A DNA stretch of 64,000 nt, taken from positions 2,852,001 through 2,916,000 of the forward strand of contig OZ004588.1 in NCBI GenBank assembly GCA_963924555.1, in the 5' to 3' direction. The DNA is from Crambe crambe (Eukaryota > Porifera > Demospongiae > Poecilosclerida > Crambeidae). A program made the translations under genes and the position numbers. Numbering within the stretch: position 1 is the stretch's first letter; every line of letters begins with the position of its first letter. Shown piece by piece: positions 25,701 to 40,500 of the stretch. Below the pieces are notes generated by a model. The model did no database searches, was not told the origin of the DNA, and worked only from the letters and a program-made list of their open reading frames with translations.

Positions 25701-28700
25701 AAACATATACACACCCACACACAAACATCCCAGTGCCTCACTCTCTATATGGAACCCTCCATGGTGCTTGACTAGTACTGTAAATTCTGTGGGTGTGTCT
25801 TATCTGAGGTAATAGAAGTTTTTGTGTCCTCCCAGACCCCAGCCTCACCTCTCACAATTTGCTGTCTGCTCTTGATACTGTGGGGGATGATGACTTGGAT
25901 GATGTACTTGAGAAACCATGGACATCACGAGAAGACATGATAAAGTACTATATAGGTACTCATCCAAACGCTGGATGGAATCACCTGGCTGGGGGTCTTC
26001 TCTACAAGGAACAACACAGAGCTCTTGAAAAAGTGAAGGGGAATGTTACAGCTGATAAAGGTAGGTGTGTACATACTAAGTGAGGCAAGGGTGAATATAG
26101 TCATGTGATTGGTCAACAGTGGATACTCTTATGAATAAATGACTCTCCAAGTTCAGGACTATAAATATGTTTTTCTCACTAGAACACATTCCACCATGTA
26201 TCCACCACTACCAGAGTGTCTACACTCCAAAATACAATTTTTAAAGTTAAGAACAAGTTCCTTATAAATTTTTCCGCCAATATGTACTAGTCCCAGGGGG
26301 GGAGATCCCCCTTTGATTGAAATTCCAGTAATCCTGTTCCAGTGTGTCCACCACTATTTGGAGGTCCCAGTGTGTCCACCACTATTTGGAGGGTGGAATT
26401 GATGTGTACAGAGTTTTGCAAGTTGCTTGTCACATTGCAAAATGCTAATACAAAAGTTGTGACAACTAAATCAACAATGTAGTATAGCTGAATAGAAAGG
26501 GCATTTACATGTAAATTTACCATCATGTGACTGTCATGCATCAGCCAGATTTGAAAAAATAGCCAGGTACTGTCTACAAGTTGGTGTAGCTAACTATGTC
26601 CTACTACCAGCATTCTAATTACTTCTTTGGTAATGGCCAGATGACTCCCCATTACTACCCTTGATCACAGCCTCCTTATCAACAAGAATGGGCAGGTGTA
26701 AGTCAGCAAGACCATGATAACAGCCCTATTCTCATTAGTCCATCGAAGAGTACAGTTGAAGATTCTAATCATGACTCAAGTGTAACTGAGCCTAATTTCA
26801 GTTAGTGTGAAAATAATTTGTCCCAATGAAAAAAGGACTGAACACAAGACATTCATGTTGCGTGACCTTGATATGGGGGAAGTGAGCTCAATATTGGCTT
26901 TTAGAAAAGAGATACTTACTCAATTTGGTGATGGACTTATTGACGCGATTTTGATTTCGGATTCTACAAAGGAACTAAGCGAATATGGGTTAGAAACGAT
27001 CACGATTTTGATGAACTGATCCAATCACTTCAAATAAAATCTAGTACTATAACTGTATGGTGTGAAGGACGCAGCAAGAAACGAAAGAAGGACTCCTCAG
27101 GCTCTGAAGATGAATCTAACAGAACAAAAAAGAAAAAAAAAGGATCTAGTGATGACAGAATGTCAAGAGTTGATGATATAACAGACAACTTGAGAGAAAA
27201 ACATGGGCATATGTACAGTAACCTACAGTATTGTGTATGGGCTGAAACAATTGTTGGAGGCAGGCATGCATCTATGGAAAATCCTCATATTTCAAGAAAT
27301 CCAAAATTCTACCATCATGTGATGTTTCATCAGTAATTTTTGAGAAAGGAAACCCTACTGTGATTACCCCTGTTAAAACTGCTGAATTGAAGACAATTTA
27401 TATATCTCAAATTAAAAAACTCTATTCATTGATCGAGGTTGGGGCTATAACAGATGGTGACTTTCAAAAAGTATTTTAGAACTGATGGATAAATTGTAAG
27501 GCTATGTTGCTTTTGATATTACCATACATTCTAATCTTAGCACCCACTAAGATTATGGAGCAAGCAATTGCTTAAATGGAAAGAATAAATTAGGGGTCTT
27601 AATTTGTTATGCACTATTCTATTTAAGAACTGCTTTCTCGTGGTGGGTTTTACCCAAAACTGGCAAGATCTAGACTAGCTGTAATTTGAAATGATCCTGC
27701 AACTTCAGTCTGGTCACAATGCTATGCCTAGAACTTTCTCAGAATATCAGTCTCTAAAAATATATTATATGAAAGATTACATATAACCTGCATGTTTAAT
27801 ATAATTTACACAATCTAGTGGAGTAATTGAAGCAAATGCTTCAGCGAATATGATTCTAGGTGTGTTTGTTGATTGATAACTTAGTTCATTATCTCTAAGA
27901 TATGACTTCACTTGACTAAATGCTTCCTCAATGGGGTTCAAGTCAGGGGAGTAAGGTGGTAAAAATTGTACTAAAGCACCAGTGGCTGAAATCAATTGAG
28001 TTACTGCTTCTACATGGTGGATAGATGCATTATCAAGTATCAGGGATTGTCGCCACCATCGAATGGAAGTAGTATAGGAAGTAAGCACCGTTGTACAAAA
28101 TTCATGAAAACATCCGAGTTCACATTTCCCTCTGCAATATAAACATCTTCTATTCCCCGAAAAGTCAGTATCCCTATGGCCGACAACCTCTTACCATATA
28201 AAGTAAATTTGTGGGAAACAGGTGTCATGCCTTGAAGACCATATCCATATTTACGTATTGTATTACGGTGGTTTGATCCTGTTTCATCAATGAAAATTAA
28301 AGTTTTGGGGTTAAATTCCATTATTTCAGAGATATATATTGCTCTCTGAACATCACACCTTTGTCTTGCTACTAGACGCATTTTCTGTCTAGTCATACCC
28401 AGTCTTTTGATGGTACGGCAAATAGTAGCACAATCATACCGGGATCCTGTTATATGTAACAGCTTTTGTTGTATCTCACGAAGATACATGCTGGGTGTAC
28501 TCAGCAGCGTCTCTAAAATGGTGATTTCTTCAAACTCACTCATTTGTGGTAATGGACCATGCCTTTGGCATTTAGGTGATACATCCTCAGTTGTATAAAA
28601 AAGATAGATGTATCTCTCAATTGACCTGATGTTTACATACAGTTCCCTAGAAATCTCTTTTATTGTCTTCTTTTGTAGAAGATACTTCCAAATTATCCGC

Positions 28701-31515
28701 CATCTAAGGTCTTTTGAGTATCCTTTTGGCATTTTGACTGCTTCTTGTACTGTACAGTAGTTATTTTGAATTTGAATTCTGAGCATGCTCACCTGTGTCT
28801 GCTAGCTAATTAAATTAGATAGTACATACAGTGTACACAAGGGCTATGGTACTACTGAATTTCACTACACTATATATATTGGTGTCTTAAAATTCATTCT
28901 TGTTTGCAGTTAAAATTTGCTACTGAATGGAATGGGAATTTCTGCAAAGTACAGATTTTAGCTGCCGAAACCAAATCATGCACTACAAGTAGAAGTCCTG
29001 GGTTCCTGGGTTAGAAGTCCTGAGAACATAGTTTCTTACAATTATATGATGTAAATCTGGGCCATGGGGACCATGATAATTTTAGTAATTATTAAACAAG
29101 TTTAACATAAAATTATAACCCTGATTATGCATGAGTAGCTATTTCTATTCAGCTTACTACATTGTTGATTTAGTTGTCACAACTTTTGTATTAGCATTTT
29201 GCAATGTGACAAGCAACTTGCAAAACTCTGTATGTATTGTCTACTCATAATTATGTTCATTTGGAGGAAATGTGTTTAAGTTTTGAGAACTACATAAATG
29301 TGGTCTGTGGCATGTAGTGTTGTTGGTCAAATGTAAACAGTCTCTATGGCATGACATCTTGTAACTATACATTCCTATTTGACATTAAGCATGCATGCCA
29401 TTGTGGATATCCCAGGGTTCCAATTGTAATGTGTATAAGGAAGAATCTTAGGCTTTTGGGGAAGAGTTAGTACATAGGGGATGTTCCATTCAGCCAAGAA
29501 AATAAGCAATCAGGAAGTTATGCAATAGTAGTGTAGTGATCAAAATAACAACCTGACACGCCATTCTAATCAAGTATATCAGGTACATGCATAACACCAG
29601 TAAAGGCATGTAGTCTTAGTGTTCACAATGCGAAGTCATCCTGAAGAAAATCTAACCAAAGTGGACTATATTAATATGCCCAAATTTCAGCTCTACAATG
29701 CATTCCTATTTGACATGAACTTTCACATTCTCCCAGTCTAACATAATGTACTATTGCCTCTGTATTACTTTTTTTCCTGATGCAGTGCAATGGTTTTCAG
29801 TAAATCTAACCAAAAGTTGTTTTTAGTGTTGATACAATATTGTAACAGTTCTCATTGACTGGTTGGTTATTTCCACTAATTTTATTAAAGTACTACTTAC
29901 CTGATGACTATCCATTAACTTTCACACGTGAAATATACCACAATACAATTTAGTAAGCAACCACAAAATTAAGTGAGTGATTGTTCCAGGAAATTCCGTA
30001 TACTATTCCGTGTTCGCTGACATTTCACATCCATATGGAGTATCTATATTATCTATGGCCTATGCAAAAGGCTGTAGAAAACAATCTAGCTCAATTACAA
30101 TTGGAGCATGTGCATTATGCACACACACGTATGGCACCATACGTATGCCTGGGGCATTTTGTATTGTAGACATATATATATTACAATTTCAATGAGTCAT
30201 GACCTTAGAGTCAGCTCACTCACTCTACTCACTCACTTAATTAAGATATCTGTAATTTAGGTCCTTATTTATAGGAATTGTGTAATCAGTACGGCATATC
30301 TGATTATTGTATATGACCACATGAATTCTTTTGCCAACGGATACAGTTGTTAGTACAACTGATAGTAATTTTGTTTGAGTGATTTTAGTCCACTGAGGTC
30401 CCAGTGTACTTTTAAATAGCAGTGGAATTAATGTGTATTACACAGAAGATACTTTTTGTGCTCTGTGTTGTTTCCTGCCCATATATTAGCTAGCATATAT
30501 TCATTTGTTAGACAATAACATGAATAATTGCCTTTGATATAATGAGGTAACTATATCATGTAGTAACCACTTGCTCGGCATACAAGTGATCAGGCATCTA
30601 AGTGTCTACTTAGAGACCAACTTAGAAACCTGTGATTGTCATCAGACTATATATACACAGTTTATACTACTGTCTAAGTCATTAGATCACTCCAGTGAGT
30701 GACTACTTGGTTTAAAATAGACACTTCGGCTCTGCCTCAGTATCTATTGTAAACCTTGTAGTCACTCACTGTCATGATCTAACCTATACATAGAGGAAAA
30801 TGTTGATGACTGTCATAAATACTGTAGATTGTCAGTGGTATGTTGTGTGGTTGGTCAGGTATAAACAATCTCTATGGCATATATCTGTTAGTTCTGACTT
30901 GATTATTTTTGTGACTTCCATCATGTCACATTGTATTGCTATTGGTCAAGAATATCTAGGCAAGTGTGCTTTAAGGTTTCTTTGTTTTCATATGATTTCC
31001 TTGTTTGGATGACTATTTCACCTTTTTGTTTTCAATGAAGATACCTGATGGAGGTTTTAATATAGGAATTGTGAACATCCAAATAGCAATTATTAAAGGG
31101 GGTGGTAAGATTGTTCCTATTCTGTTTCATTAAAGTGGCATTTTTAGTTTAAGCAATAAGCTTCTCTATAGTCATGGCTATGAGATACTGTATATGGAAA
31201 CGATACATACCTACATCAGGTCAGAGCATGCATACTACAACAGGGGTCAAAGGTCGGATATCTAATGTTGGTGGCAATCTTCAAACTATAGGAGTTCAGT
31301 TTTTCTTTTATTTGTGTAAGAATATTATTAAAGGGGTCATATCTATCACTCCATTGATTCTTTTGCCAACAGATACAGTTCTTAGTACAACTGATTTTGT
31401 TCGGAGGGTTTTTTGTGGTTTTTCTATTTTATGCTTAAGTCCAATTATGCACTCCTTGTTGTGTACATATGGCTAGAGGGTGTGAACCAGGATAGGTAAG
31501 GTTGTGCATCAGTGT

Positions 31516-31546
<31 letters not shown>

Positions 31547-34500
31547 GGGGGGGGGGAACAGCTGCAAGTTTAAGGAAGAATTATTATTAATATGGAAATG
31601 TGCAACACAAGTCTTTTTATGTCAAAGCAATTCCCACTATATACAGTACCTGTCATTCATCTCTTGATGTTAACACTAAGTGCATGCATACACCTCATAT
31701 TGTCTTTAGAGCATAAACTATAGTTGACTGAAGTAATACATGCTCATACTATTTCCATTTGTTCCTGTTACTTGTTGAATGGACTTGTTTAGTTGCTCAG
31801 CTCATGTTTTATTCTCTATGTTCTCTCCCACAGACCCCTCCCTCACCCTCACTAATCTCACTCAGCTGCTGGAGGATGTGAGGGATTTGGTTTATGTGAC
31901 TGGTTATCTAGACATCCCCACCTCAGTGTATAATAGTATTACAACACAACAGTCCAGTGAGTCTGAACGTAGGAAGGCTTATTGGGAGTGGTACCTGAAC
32001 AACCACCCATGCCCTTCATGGCATCACATTGCTAATGCTCTGTATATGAGAGGGGAGCATAGAGTGCTAGAAGTGTTGAAGAGTCGCTACCTTAAAGGTG
32101 AGTGTGGTTCTCTGTGATGATTACTGGAATGGTTGATTTGCATGTGTCCTGTCCCCAACTATGTAAAAACATCATCCTATATGCCACTGTTATTAATTAA
32201 ATTTGTTCTCTCATAATCGATTGTTGTTGTTATTGTTGTTGTTGTTGTGATTGTTGTTATTTTTGTTTGTTTTAATTAATTGGGTAGATGATATGAATAT
32301 CGTGTATTAGTCATCGCAGGAAGTTACATATAAAATACAATACTCTTTTGCCAGAAATATTATTAATTCAGTGTATTTTCTGCTGGTATTTAAGCCACTC
32401 TGTTCTTAGGAAAGGAACCATTTGTAGTAGAAAATGGTAGTCCTTATGAAGAGATGCAGTCTTGCTGATATAGCTACTTACATTCAAGAATGAGCCTTCA
32501 ACAAGAAAACAGTGTTCTAGCATACTCCAGTGACAGTTGATAAAATTCTTTCTCTGTGTACCTATCTCAGTTTTATAGGCAGAGCTGTAACAAGTACAGC
32601 TTGGACATGAAGCTGGTTGCCAAAATTTGTCAGCTGATTCAACCTGTGCCTAATTGCTTCAACCAGTTAGCAGACATTGAGGTTATAGTGACTACTTCAG
32701 CTTCAAGGTTGGATAAGCAGTGCTTCTACATAGCAGAGGGTCATCACGGGCTCTAACTGAGCTACATTAAACATCTTTACATACTAAGTGCTTAATGTGA
32801 GACGATCGGTCATTTTCCGAGGGCCATATTTTTTGTATGTTGTCCCAACAAGAATGGATTAACAAATCTACATGAGGTCTTTACCATATGCAGGGTAACT
32901 TACCATGACAGTAGCAATAAATTTGAAGGCTCTCAATATACTGCTCTGAAAGCCTTGCAAATCGGCAGAAAACAGCTATTGGGCCTCTGAATACCTTCTT
33001 ATCAGACTATGCAGATTAACTCATTAACAGCATTACATAACCACATACCTCAATATCTACAAACACATTACAAGCATGCATAACACTTTTGCAAGCTATT
33101 TGAAATAGGATTACAAGAAGATATGAAGACAACAAGATGTAGTCTAGGTGAATCTGGTTCTCTGTGATGATTACTGGAATTATTGATTTGCATGTGAGCC
33201 TCCCCAAGGAAGTGTTATTAAAGAAAGTTTAAATTGGTTCTCGATTATCGTTATTATTGTTGTTGTTATTATTGTTATTGTGATTGTTGTTGTTAATATT
33301 TGTTTTGATTCATGGGGTAAGTTGTATGAATGTCATATATATTTGACATCTGCTATGGCTAGAATACTGGCAGGAAGTTGAAGAACTCTTGCTGTTTTGC
33401 TACAACAAAAATTAATGACCAATTTCCTATGGCCATAAACCAAGGATTTGCTAAATTCATGAATGATTTGCTAAATTCATAAATTCATGAAGAATTCTGA
33501 GGCCGATCTATTTATAATCCAGCTAAGCCTAAAATCTTGATAGCTTTACTATCTAACGATAGGCAGCTCCGATACTATCTGCTGCTAGGCTAGCAAAGCG
33601 TAGTAACACTCGAATTCAGTGGCAGCTCAATGCCTCTTCTCTTTGTTAGGCCTGGTTGGTCATGTGCTCGTGCATGGTTGTAGCACCAATTCGTCATGGT
33701 GATGTATGTATTTCCTTGGACTCACGGGTTTCTATGGTCTTGCGATATTTTCGAGTACCAGGCCCTCCACAATCATAATTGAAAAAGAGGGCCGGGGGAC
33801 AAGGCTAATCATGATAAATTTTTGATTTTGATTTATTTTCAGGGTCATTAAAATTAATCACATGACATTTAATTACCTTGTACAAAATGGAGTAAAAGGT
33901 AATTATAAGTATAAGTTGTAACAAAGAAAATAAACAAATTAAAAGCATGAATTATTATTTAACTAAAATTTCCCAATTTATGGTAGTTACTTACATTCAA
34001 GAATGAGCCTTCAACAAGAGAGCAATGTTCTAGCATAGCTGTACTACTCCACTGACTGTTAAAGATCGATACTCTGCATATCTAATTCATGTTTTTATAT
34101 CCACATCAACTGAAACTTTGTTAGCTGATTCCACAGTCTTCTGTGCCTAATTGTTTCAGCCAGTTAACAAACATTGTGGTTATGTTTGACTACTTTAGCT
34201 TCAAAGTTGGATGAGCAATGCTAGTAGGATGCTATAACTGAGCTAGATTCATTTACAAGTAAAGCTATTCTGAATAAAGAAGGAAAGTTAGGGATGGCCA
34301 TGTGTGGTTCAAAAAGTTCAGCAACATGAGAGTGAACTTCATAGGATAAGATAAAATATAAAGGGAGTGAAGTAGGAATAGTTAGCTCGTAGTTTGGTAA
34401 TATTGTTGGTTACTTGACTGAAGTTCACTCTCTTAACAGCATTACATATCCACATACCTCAACTACAAGCACATTACAAGCATATGCATGACACTTTTGT

Positions 34501-37500
34501 AAATTTACAAGCTATTTTACAAGGACTCCAAGATGTCAGTTTGTGGATCAATGGCATCAACCAGGCCCAAATTTTTGTGAGGTAAAATTAGTCAAAAAAG
34601 TTTTATGCACTAATTTTCATGAATTCCATGCCCCACAAAATTTCGCACTATACGATAATGGAACTTCAGCAGAATTTGCTATAAGAATCAAAGTAGTTTG
34701 AACAGAATCACTTAATATGGAAGCCGAGAAAGGCACTTTTTCCGCGAAAACTGAATAACTTTTTATATGTTCCACCTGATCGGCTGGATAGTGTGACTAC
34801 TACCTTTAGGCGAAGTTACCTTCACATATCACATAAATATGATTTGCATTAATCATACCCACCAGACTTCCAGCAAGTATTCTTCTCAAGTAAATAACCT
34901 CTGCCTTCAAGCAACACTGAGTTTTGCTTGATCGACCACATACCCATATTTAACTGGGTGTAAGTTACGTATGAGCCTTTACTTACCCGAGTAGCCAATC
35001 ACTTAACGAGTGATGAAAGAGTTATGTAGGCTGGAGTACATGACTATAAAAAGTACGGAAATAAGGTGTACTGCATTTGCTCTGCTAACTGTCACAGAAT
35101 TGACAAACCCTACATCGCTGCATGGACTGCATTTGTCACTGTGCTCTGCTAACTGTCATAAAATTGACATAAACCCTACATCGCTGCTGCCATATTATCC
35201 TTTTTGGCTACACCTTGCAGTGATGTAGGGTTTATGTCAACTCTATGTCCAATTGGGCAGTCTGTGCCATCCCTAGCTACTTATCGTACTCTCTCATACT
35301 TTACTTAAATTTTTTTTCAGTATTTTCAAAAATTCCTGTCAAATTTAAAAATGCTAATGAGTCGATATGGTGGGAAAGCACTACATTCATAATAGCATAT
35401 CTCACCTGAACTATGATAACATGCATGTGTGACAGTTGAGGGTAGAAATCAAGCTTCATTCACGCTTTCTACTTTTGAAAAAAAGTTTAAAAGGCAGAAA
35501 ATTTTGACAAAAGTAAACTTTGACTAAAACGTTGGGGTTGTCCCCAGAAAATAAAAGTAGAGCAGTAAATTGTGTCACTGTGCATGCATGTAATCGATCG
35601 CGCACAAGATCGTCGGTCAGTATAGTGCAGTAGCCTCGTCCCCAGGCTCTAATTTTACAGCTATAGGATAGCTCTCATGTACCAGTTCTTTCTCAGTGTG
35701 CGGATGGTGTGTTTGTTTAGCTGGGATAACCCCACCTAGTAATGAAGAAGGATCAGCAGCAAGCAATTCTCTCCATTGGTCTGTTTGTTGGTGAATAGTG
35801 CAGAGCTGATGCTATGATCATCTCCTCTGAGGTTGGTTTACGGATGCACCACTATGAATAGATTTGGAAGTGCCAGAGAACAGAGCAATGCTCATACACA
35901 TAGTTACATGCTGTGACATCACATACCATCATAAAGTGTAATAGGCTGGAATTTCGCGTGAAACGAGACTATACAGTGCAGGTGCAGTGTAAATGGGCTG
36001 AGTTTCGATACAGCTAGAGTCAAGTAAGGTATCGAAGAGGTAGTGAAAATAGCTTAGTTCATTATTCCAAGTCCATAAGCTTAAAAGCTTACCTTATAGC
36101 TGTTGTGCTGGATTCTCTCCGTTCACTAGCTAGCTGAACCAAGACCCTCGTGAGACTATAGCTAGCTTTAGAGCTTGATTTGAAGTCTCACTCTAAAATC
36201 ATCCACTTTCTGTTTTGCAACTGAATTGCTCCATAGGAAGCAGGCATCCTTGTTGTTGTTTTTTTGTCGAGGAAGGGGGTGATGGGGTCACTGGTGGACT
36301 ACAAGCCTGTGACTACACAGTTTCAGCATAGACCATTTTATAGAACTTATCCAGACTGAGCCTGGTACATTCTGTGATGCATAAGGAGCCCCTCCCCCAT
36401 TTATGTCCACCCCCTACCATTATCATATGATTTTGAACTTACAATATACTGTCACTTAGTGCAGTCTAGAACTGAAATGGAGAAAGTTGAATATTGTGTC
36501 TCCACTGTAGCTCTGGACTTCTCACTTGGAGGTCCTTGTCTCAGTTCTTACTGCAGTCACACTTGCTTGCTTGTCTCAAATGACAATCAGTTTACTCTTG
36601 AGCTAGTTAACAGCATCACCTAACCACATACCTCAATATCTACAAGCACATTACAAGCAACAACCCAAGAACCAAATTTAAAGTTAGTGCTTTCTAGCTC
36701 TATAGGAAGCATGCATGAAGAAATCCTTTAGTTAAAAACATGTTTACTATATCATCATTCTATGAAACGTTTCCCTGATTCCTCGTTGATTCTTAAATAA
36801 CTTCAAACCTGAAATACAGTCACTTGATTAGAATAGTATAGAACTGAAATGGAGAAAATCCATGAATATCATGTCTCCAATAATTTGGCAGTAGTTCCTC
36901 TTGCTCTGGACTTCCCACTTGGTTATTACTTCTTGCAGTCTTACTTGTCAAATAACAATCAGTTTACTTTTGAGCTAGTTAACAGCATTACATAACCACA
37001 TACCTCAATATCCACAAGCACATTACAAGCATATGCATGCAAATTTACGAGCCATTTGTAATGGGATTACAGGAAGGTTAGGGGAAGATTCAAAGAGTTA
37101 TGTTCGTGGAGTTGATATCAAGGCAAGGCCATCATCCAAACCCAACAAAAGCCAAGAACTACTTCTAGTTCAGATCATTGATGAAACTTCAGTTATGTCA
37201 GCTCCAGGACTTACAATAAATAGAAAACATAGAAGAAACAAAGATTTAGATATTCAACTGGACACATTGAAGGCTTACCATCTATAATGAGCTTTCTATC
37301 ACCTCATAGAAAAGAATCACCTGTTCCTTAGATTGATGAATTTGAGCATTTAGTTTTCATAAGGTTTATATGATGAAGCACTAGCTATATGATATTGAAT
37401 TAACAAGGTCTCAAATTGCATCTTGGGACCAATTAGCTCTTTATGGAATCAGTGTAAATACCATAATTGTATAAATTTTCAGAGGTTTAAAATTTCATGA

Positions 37501-40500
37501 TTTCCGGAGCTGTTCCTATAATAAAAAATTTCTGCAGATTTTGGAAAATAATGCATGCGCATAATATCTATATCATTGCCTGCTGCTGGGGCCAGTGACA
37601 TGCATGATGGCGTGATTTGTGGCTACTACTGAGAAACCTAGATAGTCCCCCAAAAAGAAGAAAAGTTGGGCTGACAATGCCAGACTAAAATCTCGACTGC
37701 TAGACACTTCATTGTAGAAGAGAGACAGGTAATGGCCATGATCCCGCATCACGCACGCATGCACATCGTTATCATTATGATGTCATAGTACTAATTATTT
37801 TCAAGGATTCTGATCGACTACGAAAAAAACAAAAATAAAATCCCATCGAAAATTTATACAAATACGGTATATTTTTTCACTGCTAGTATAAATATTTGTA
37901 TGTTATTAGTTGCACTATTGGCATTATCTGGTTCTCCACCATTGGCTGACTAAAGTGGTACTAGGTAGCTAGCTATCCTGTCAATTGCTAGCAAATTCTT
38001 GATTGCTGATTGATTCTTTACCTTACGTAATTTGGAGCTGGCTACCACTAACATGATCAGCACTCACTTGGCAGCTAGTGAGCATAAAGAAAGAAGAAAT
38101 TGTTTTGTTTATCATTCCACTATCATATCTGGAATATAGTAGAATGTCCTTACATGTGCATGCAAAAAAGTAATACGTAATGCCCAAGAAAAAACTGCAG
38201 GATAGTATGCAATGATGTTCTATGTCTGTTGTGTGTGTAACACATACCAAGTAGAAAAAAACTAAATTTGAGTGGGTGTATTAAATATTAGTAATATAAT
38301 TTATACATGCACAATGACATTCGTCTGTTTTTTGTTTCATTGACTACCCGTAGGTTCCGCTGAGTCACGTCGACTGTATAACGAAGCAATGAAGCAGGGA
38401 CATGTAAAGTCCCAGATCAACAAAGCCCTCCTTTATGGGGCTCCAGGAACCGGAAAATCAAGTTCAATGGACCTTTTCGTTGGTAACCCTCCGAGACAAG
38501 CCAGAATAAGCACTCCTTTAGCTGCTCGTCCAATTACAATGATTCAAATGGGAATCACATCAAAGGAGTGGAAAAAGCTTCATCCAAAAGAACGGAAAGA
38601 AATTCTAGCAAGGGCCATATATGCTCAGCTTCATGCCAACGACACAAATTCAGGTGAAGATTGTGAGTCATCAGCTAATTCTGGTGAGAGTTCTGATTCT
38701 GATGAAATATTAACGACTCCTGAGCATAAAGAAGCTCGTAGTAAAGAGGATAAGTCGACACGTGACGTACATCCACGAGTACACCCAGCAACTCCTTCCA
38801 GTCCAACATCTGCTAGCAAACCAAAGAAAGGTTCTCATTCGAAGGAAAAGATTTCACTGCCATCCCTTGGCACACATGATGAACTAACAAAATTATTGGA
38901 TGAAATTTCCAAATCAGATGATCTTGAAGCTTTACCTGTCTTCCGGAAAGTTAAACTAATCGATTCTGGTGGACAACCGCAATTTCATGAGGTGTTACCT
39001 GTATTTCTTCGTCGCATGTCCCTCTACATATTCGTCTTCAAGTTGTCAGAAGAACTCGCCACCAAGCCCATGGTAGAGTATTTTGGGGAGGATGGGAAAC
39101 GTGTGGGGACACCTTACCAATCAGCTCAGTCCAACGAGCAGCTATTGAAGCACTGCCTTCGCACTTTGCACACTCACAGATCATCTCCCGATACTAAAGG
39201 TGAGTGCTCCAAAATCATGATCATAGGGACCCACAGGGACGAAGAACACCTGTGCACGACCGAGACAAGAGAGGAGAAGAACAAGAAGTTAGAAGAGCTG
39301 TTACTGCCGATGTTCCAAGAGGAAGTCGTCTATTACAACCTGGCAGAAAATGAGGTGATCTTTCCAGTCAATGCCAAAAATCCTGAAGAGCTTGATAAGA
39401 GTACAGCTAGAGATATCCAAAGTGTAGTCCTAACAAAGTGTATGCCTGATCCCATTGATGTGCCCCTTCAGTATTTCTCTTTGGAAATTATCCTTGAAGA
39501 AGTCAGCCTTTCTTTAGGTAGAGATGTATTGAGCAAAGAAGAATGCCTTCGAGCAGCAGATAAGCTTTTCTTTAATGAGCATACACTGGATGCAGCTCTC
39601 CAGTTCCTAGATGAAATTTCATCAGTCTTTTATTTCCCCAAGGTTCTGGATGGTGTTGTATTCACTAACCCTCAAGTCCTCTTGGATAAGGTAACTGAGT
39701 TGGTGGAGATGATGTATTGCTTGAGAAAAAAAATTGGTGGTAAAGCATTTCGTGCACGCTCTGGAGACTGGAAGAAGTTTAAAGATCATGGCATTGTTAG
39801 CTTAAAGCTTCTACAAGAAAAAGAGTTTAATAAGCATTATGTGCCTGATATCTTTACTCCTGTTGATCTGGTCAAGCTCTTTAGAAAGTTGCTCATCATA
39901 GCTGACTTTAGTGCTTCAGAGTACATCATGCCTGCCCTCCTTCCTGTTCTTGAAACTGAGAAGGTTCATAAATATCGTTTGTCTAACGATTCACTTGTAG
40001 CTCCTTTTGCTCTGGACTTCCCACTCGGAGGTCCTCGTCTTGGTACTTACTGCAGTCTTACTTGCTTTCTTGTCTCTAATGACAATCAGTTTCCTTGTCC
40101 TTGGAAAATAGTGTTGCTTCCTCGTTCCAGCACTCCGGCTTGCCTGAATCGAAACTGCACCCAATTCATGGTGCCAGGTTTCCCTGGCTCTGTCACTCTA
40201 ATTGACACATTTACACATTTTGAAATACATACACACACTGCTGAAGAAGTGTGTAGCGAGATGTGTTCCTTTGTCTCTCAAGCCATTTTTGCAGGCCTGA
40301 AGAAAGCAACTGTTGTTCTTGGCTACAACAACTCCATCCCTTCAAAAGCACTTCTTTGTCCGTGTGATGTTAGTGACCCTCATATCGCCACTTTTAGAGA
40401 CAGAGTCTGGACCTGCAGTCGAGACTGCAATGTGTTTGGAGTGCTTACTTCTAGACAATCACTATGGTGTGATCAAGCAGATCATTCTCCTATGAAAAGT

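Larger units (their letters stand above)
20434..25835. other. Gene 1 intron 2 (model)
   Basis: Most of it is the pogo-like element 20871-24455 described separately. From 24456 to 25835 I see no coding exon or clear repeat other than a C-run near 24977-24987. Confidence 0.6.
26409..29230. mobile_element. Tc1-like DNA transposon with ~90-bp TIRs and two ORFs
   Basis: Positions 26409-26498 and 29142-29230 are inverted repeats matching almost base for base (ends CAGAGTTTTGCAAGTTGC). TA flanks both sides at 26407-26408 and 29231-29232, the usual Tc1/mariner target duplication. Inside are a plus-strand ORF remnant of unknown function (26807-27499) and a minus-strand DD34E transposase (27777-28792), running tail to tail. 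The 2822-bp copy has frameshifts in both ORFs but TIRs that still match closely, so decay may be recent. Confidence 0.9.
26061..31833. other. Gene 1 intron 3 (model)
   Basis: Contains a 33-bp tandem duplication at about 26338-26396, the Tc1-like element 26409-29230, a foldback at 30681-30783, and a GT/poly-G run at 31512-31556. A local duplication pairs 30320-30370 with 31360-31405 (shared TTGCCAAC-GATACAGT). No coding exon was recognised in 29233-31833. Confidence 0.6.
32098..38353. other. Gene 1 intron 4 (model)
   Basis: Holds direct duplications (32100-32400 with 33140-33430, including GTT-rich runs; 32470-32760 with 33985-34260). A motif of the type CACATACCTCAATATCTACA occurs four times (33045, 34450, 36625, 36997). 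There are two decayed copies of part of exon 5 (36440-36600, 36810-36967), a ~67-bp tandem duplication at about 35065-35180, and the MITE 37461-37867. The stretch 33430-33980 and 35230-36430 shows no recognisable gene. Confidence 0.6.

Noticed and set aside
37033-37287. 84-codon plus-strand frame before exon 5
   Set aside because: It begins in the dispersed CACATACCTCAATAT repeat, has no splice borders in the right phase and no recognised domain. It could be a decayed exon but cannot be supported.
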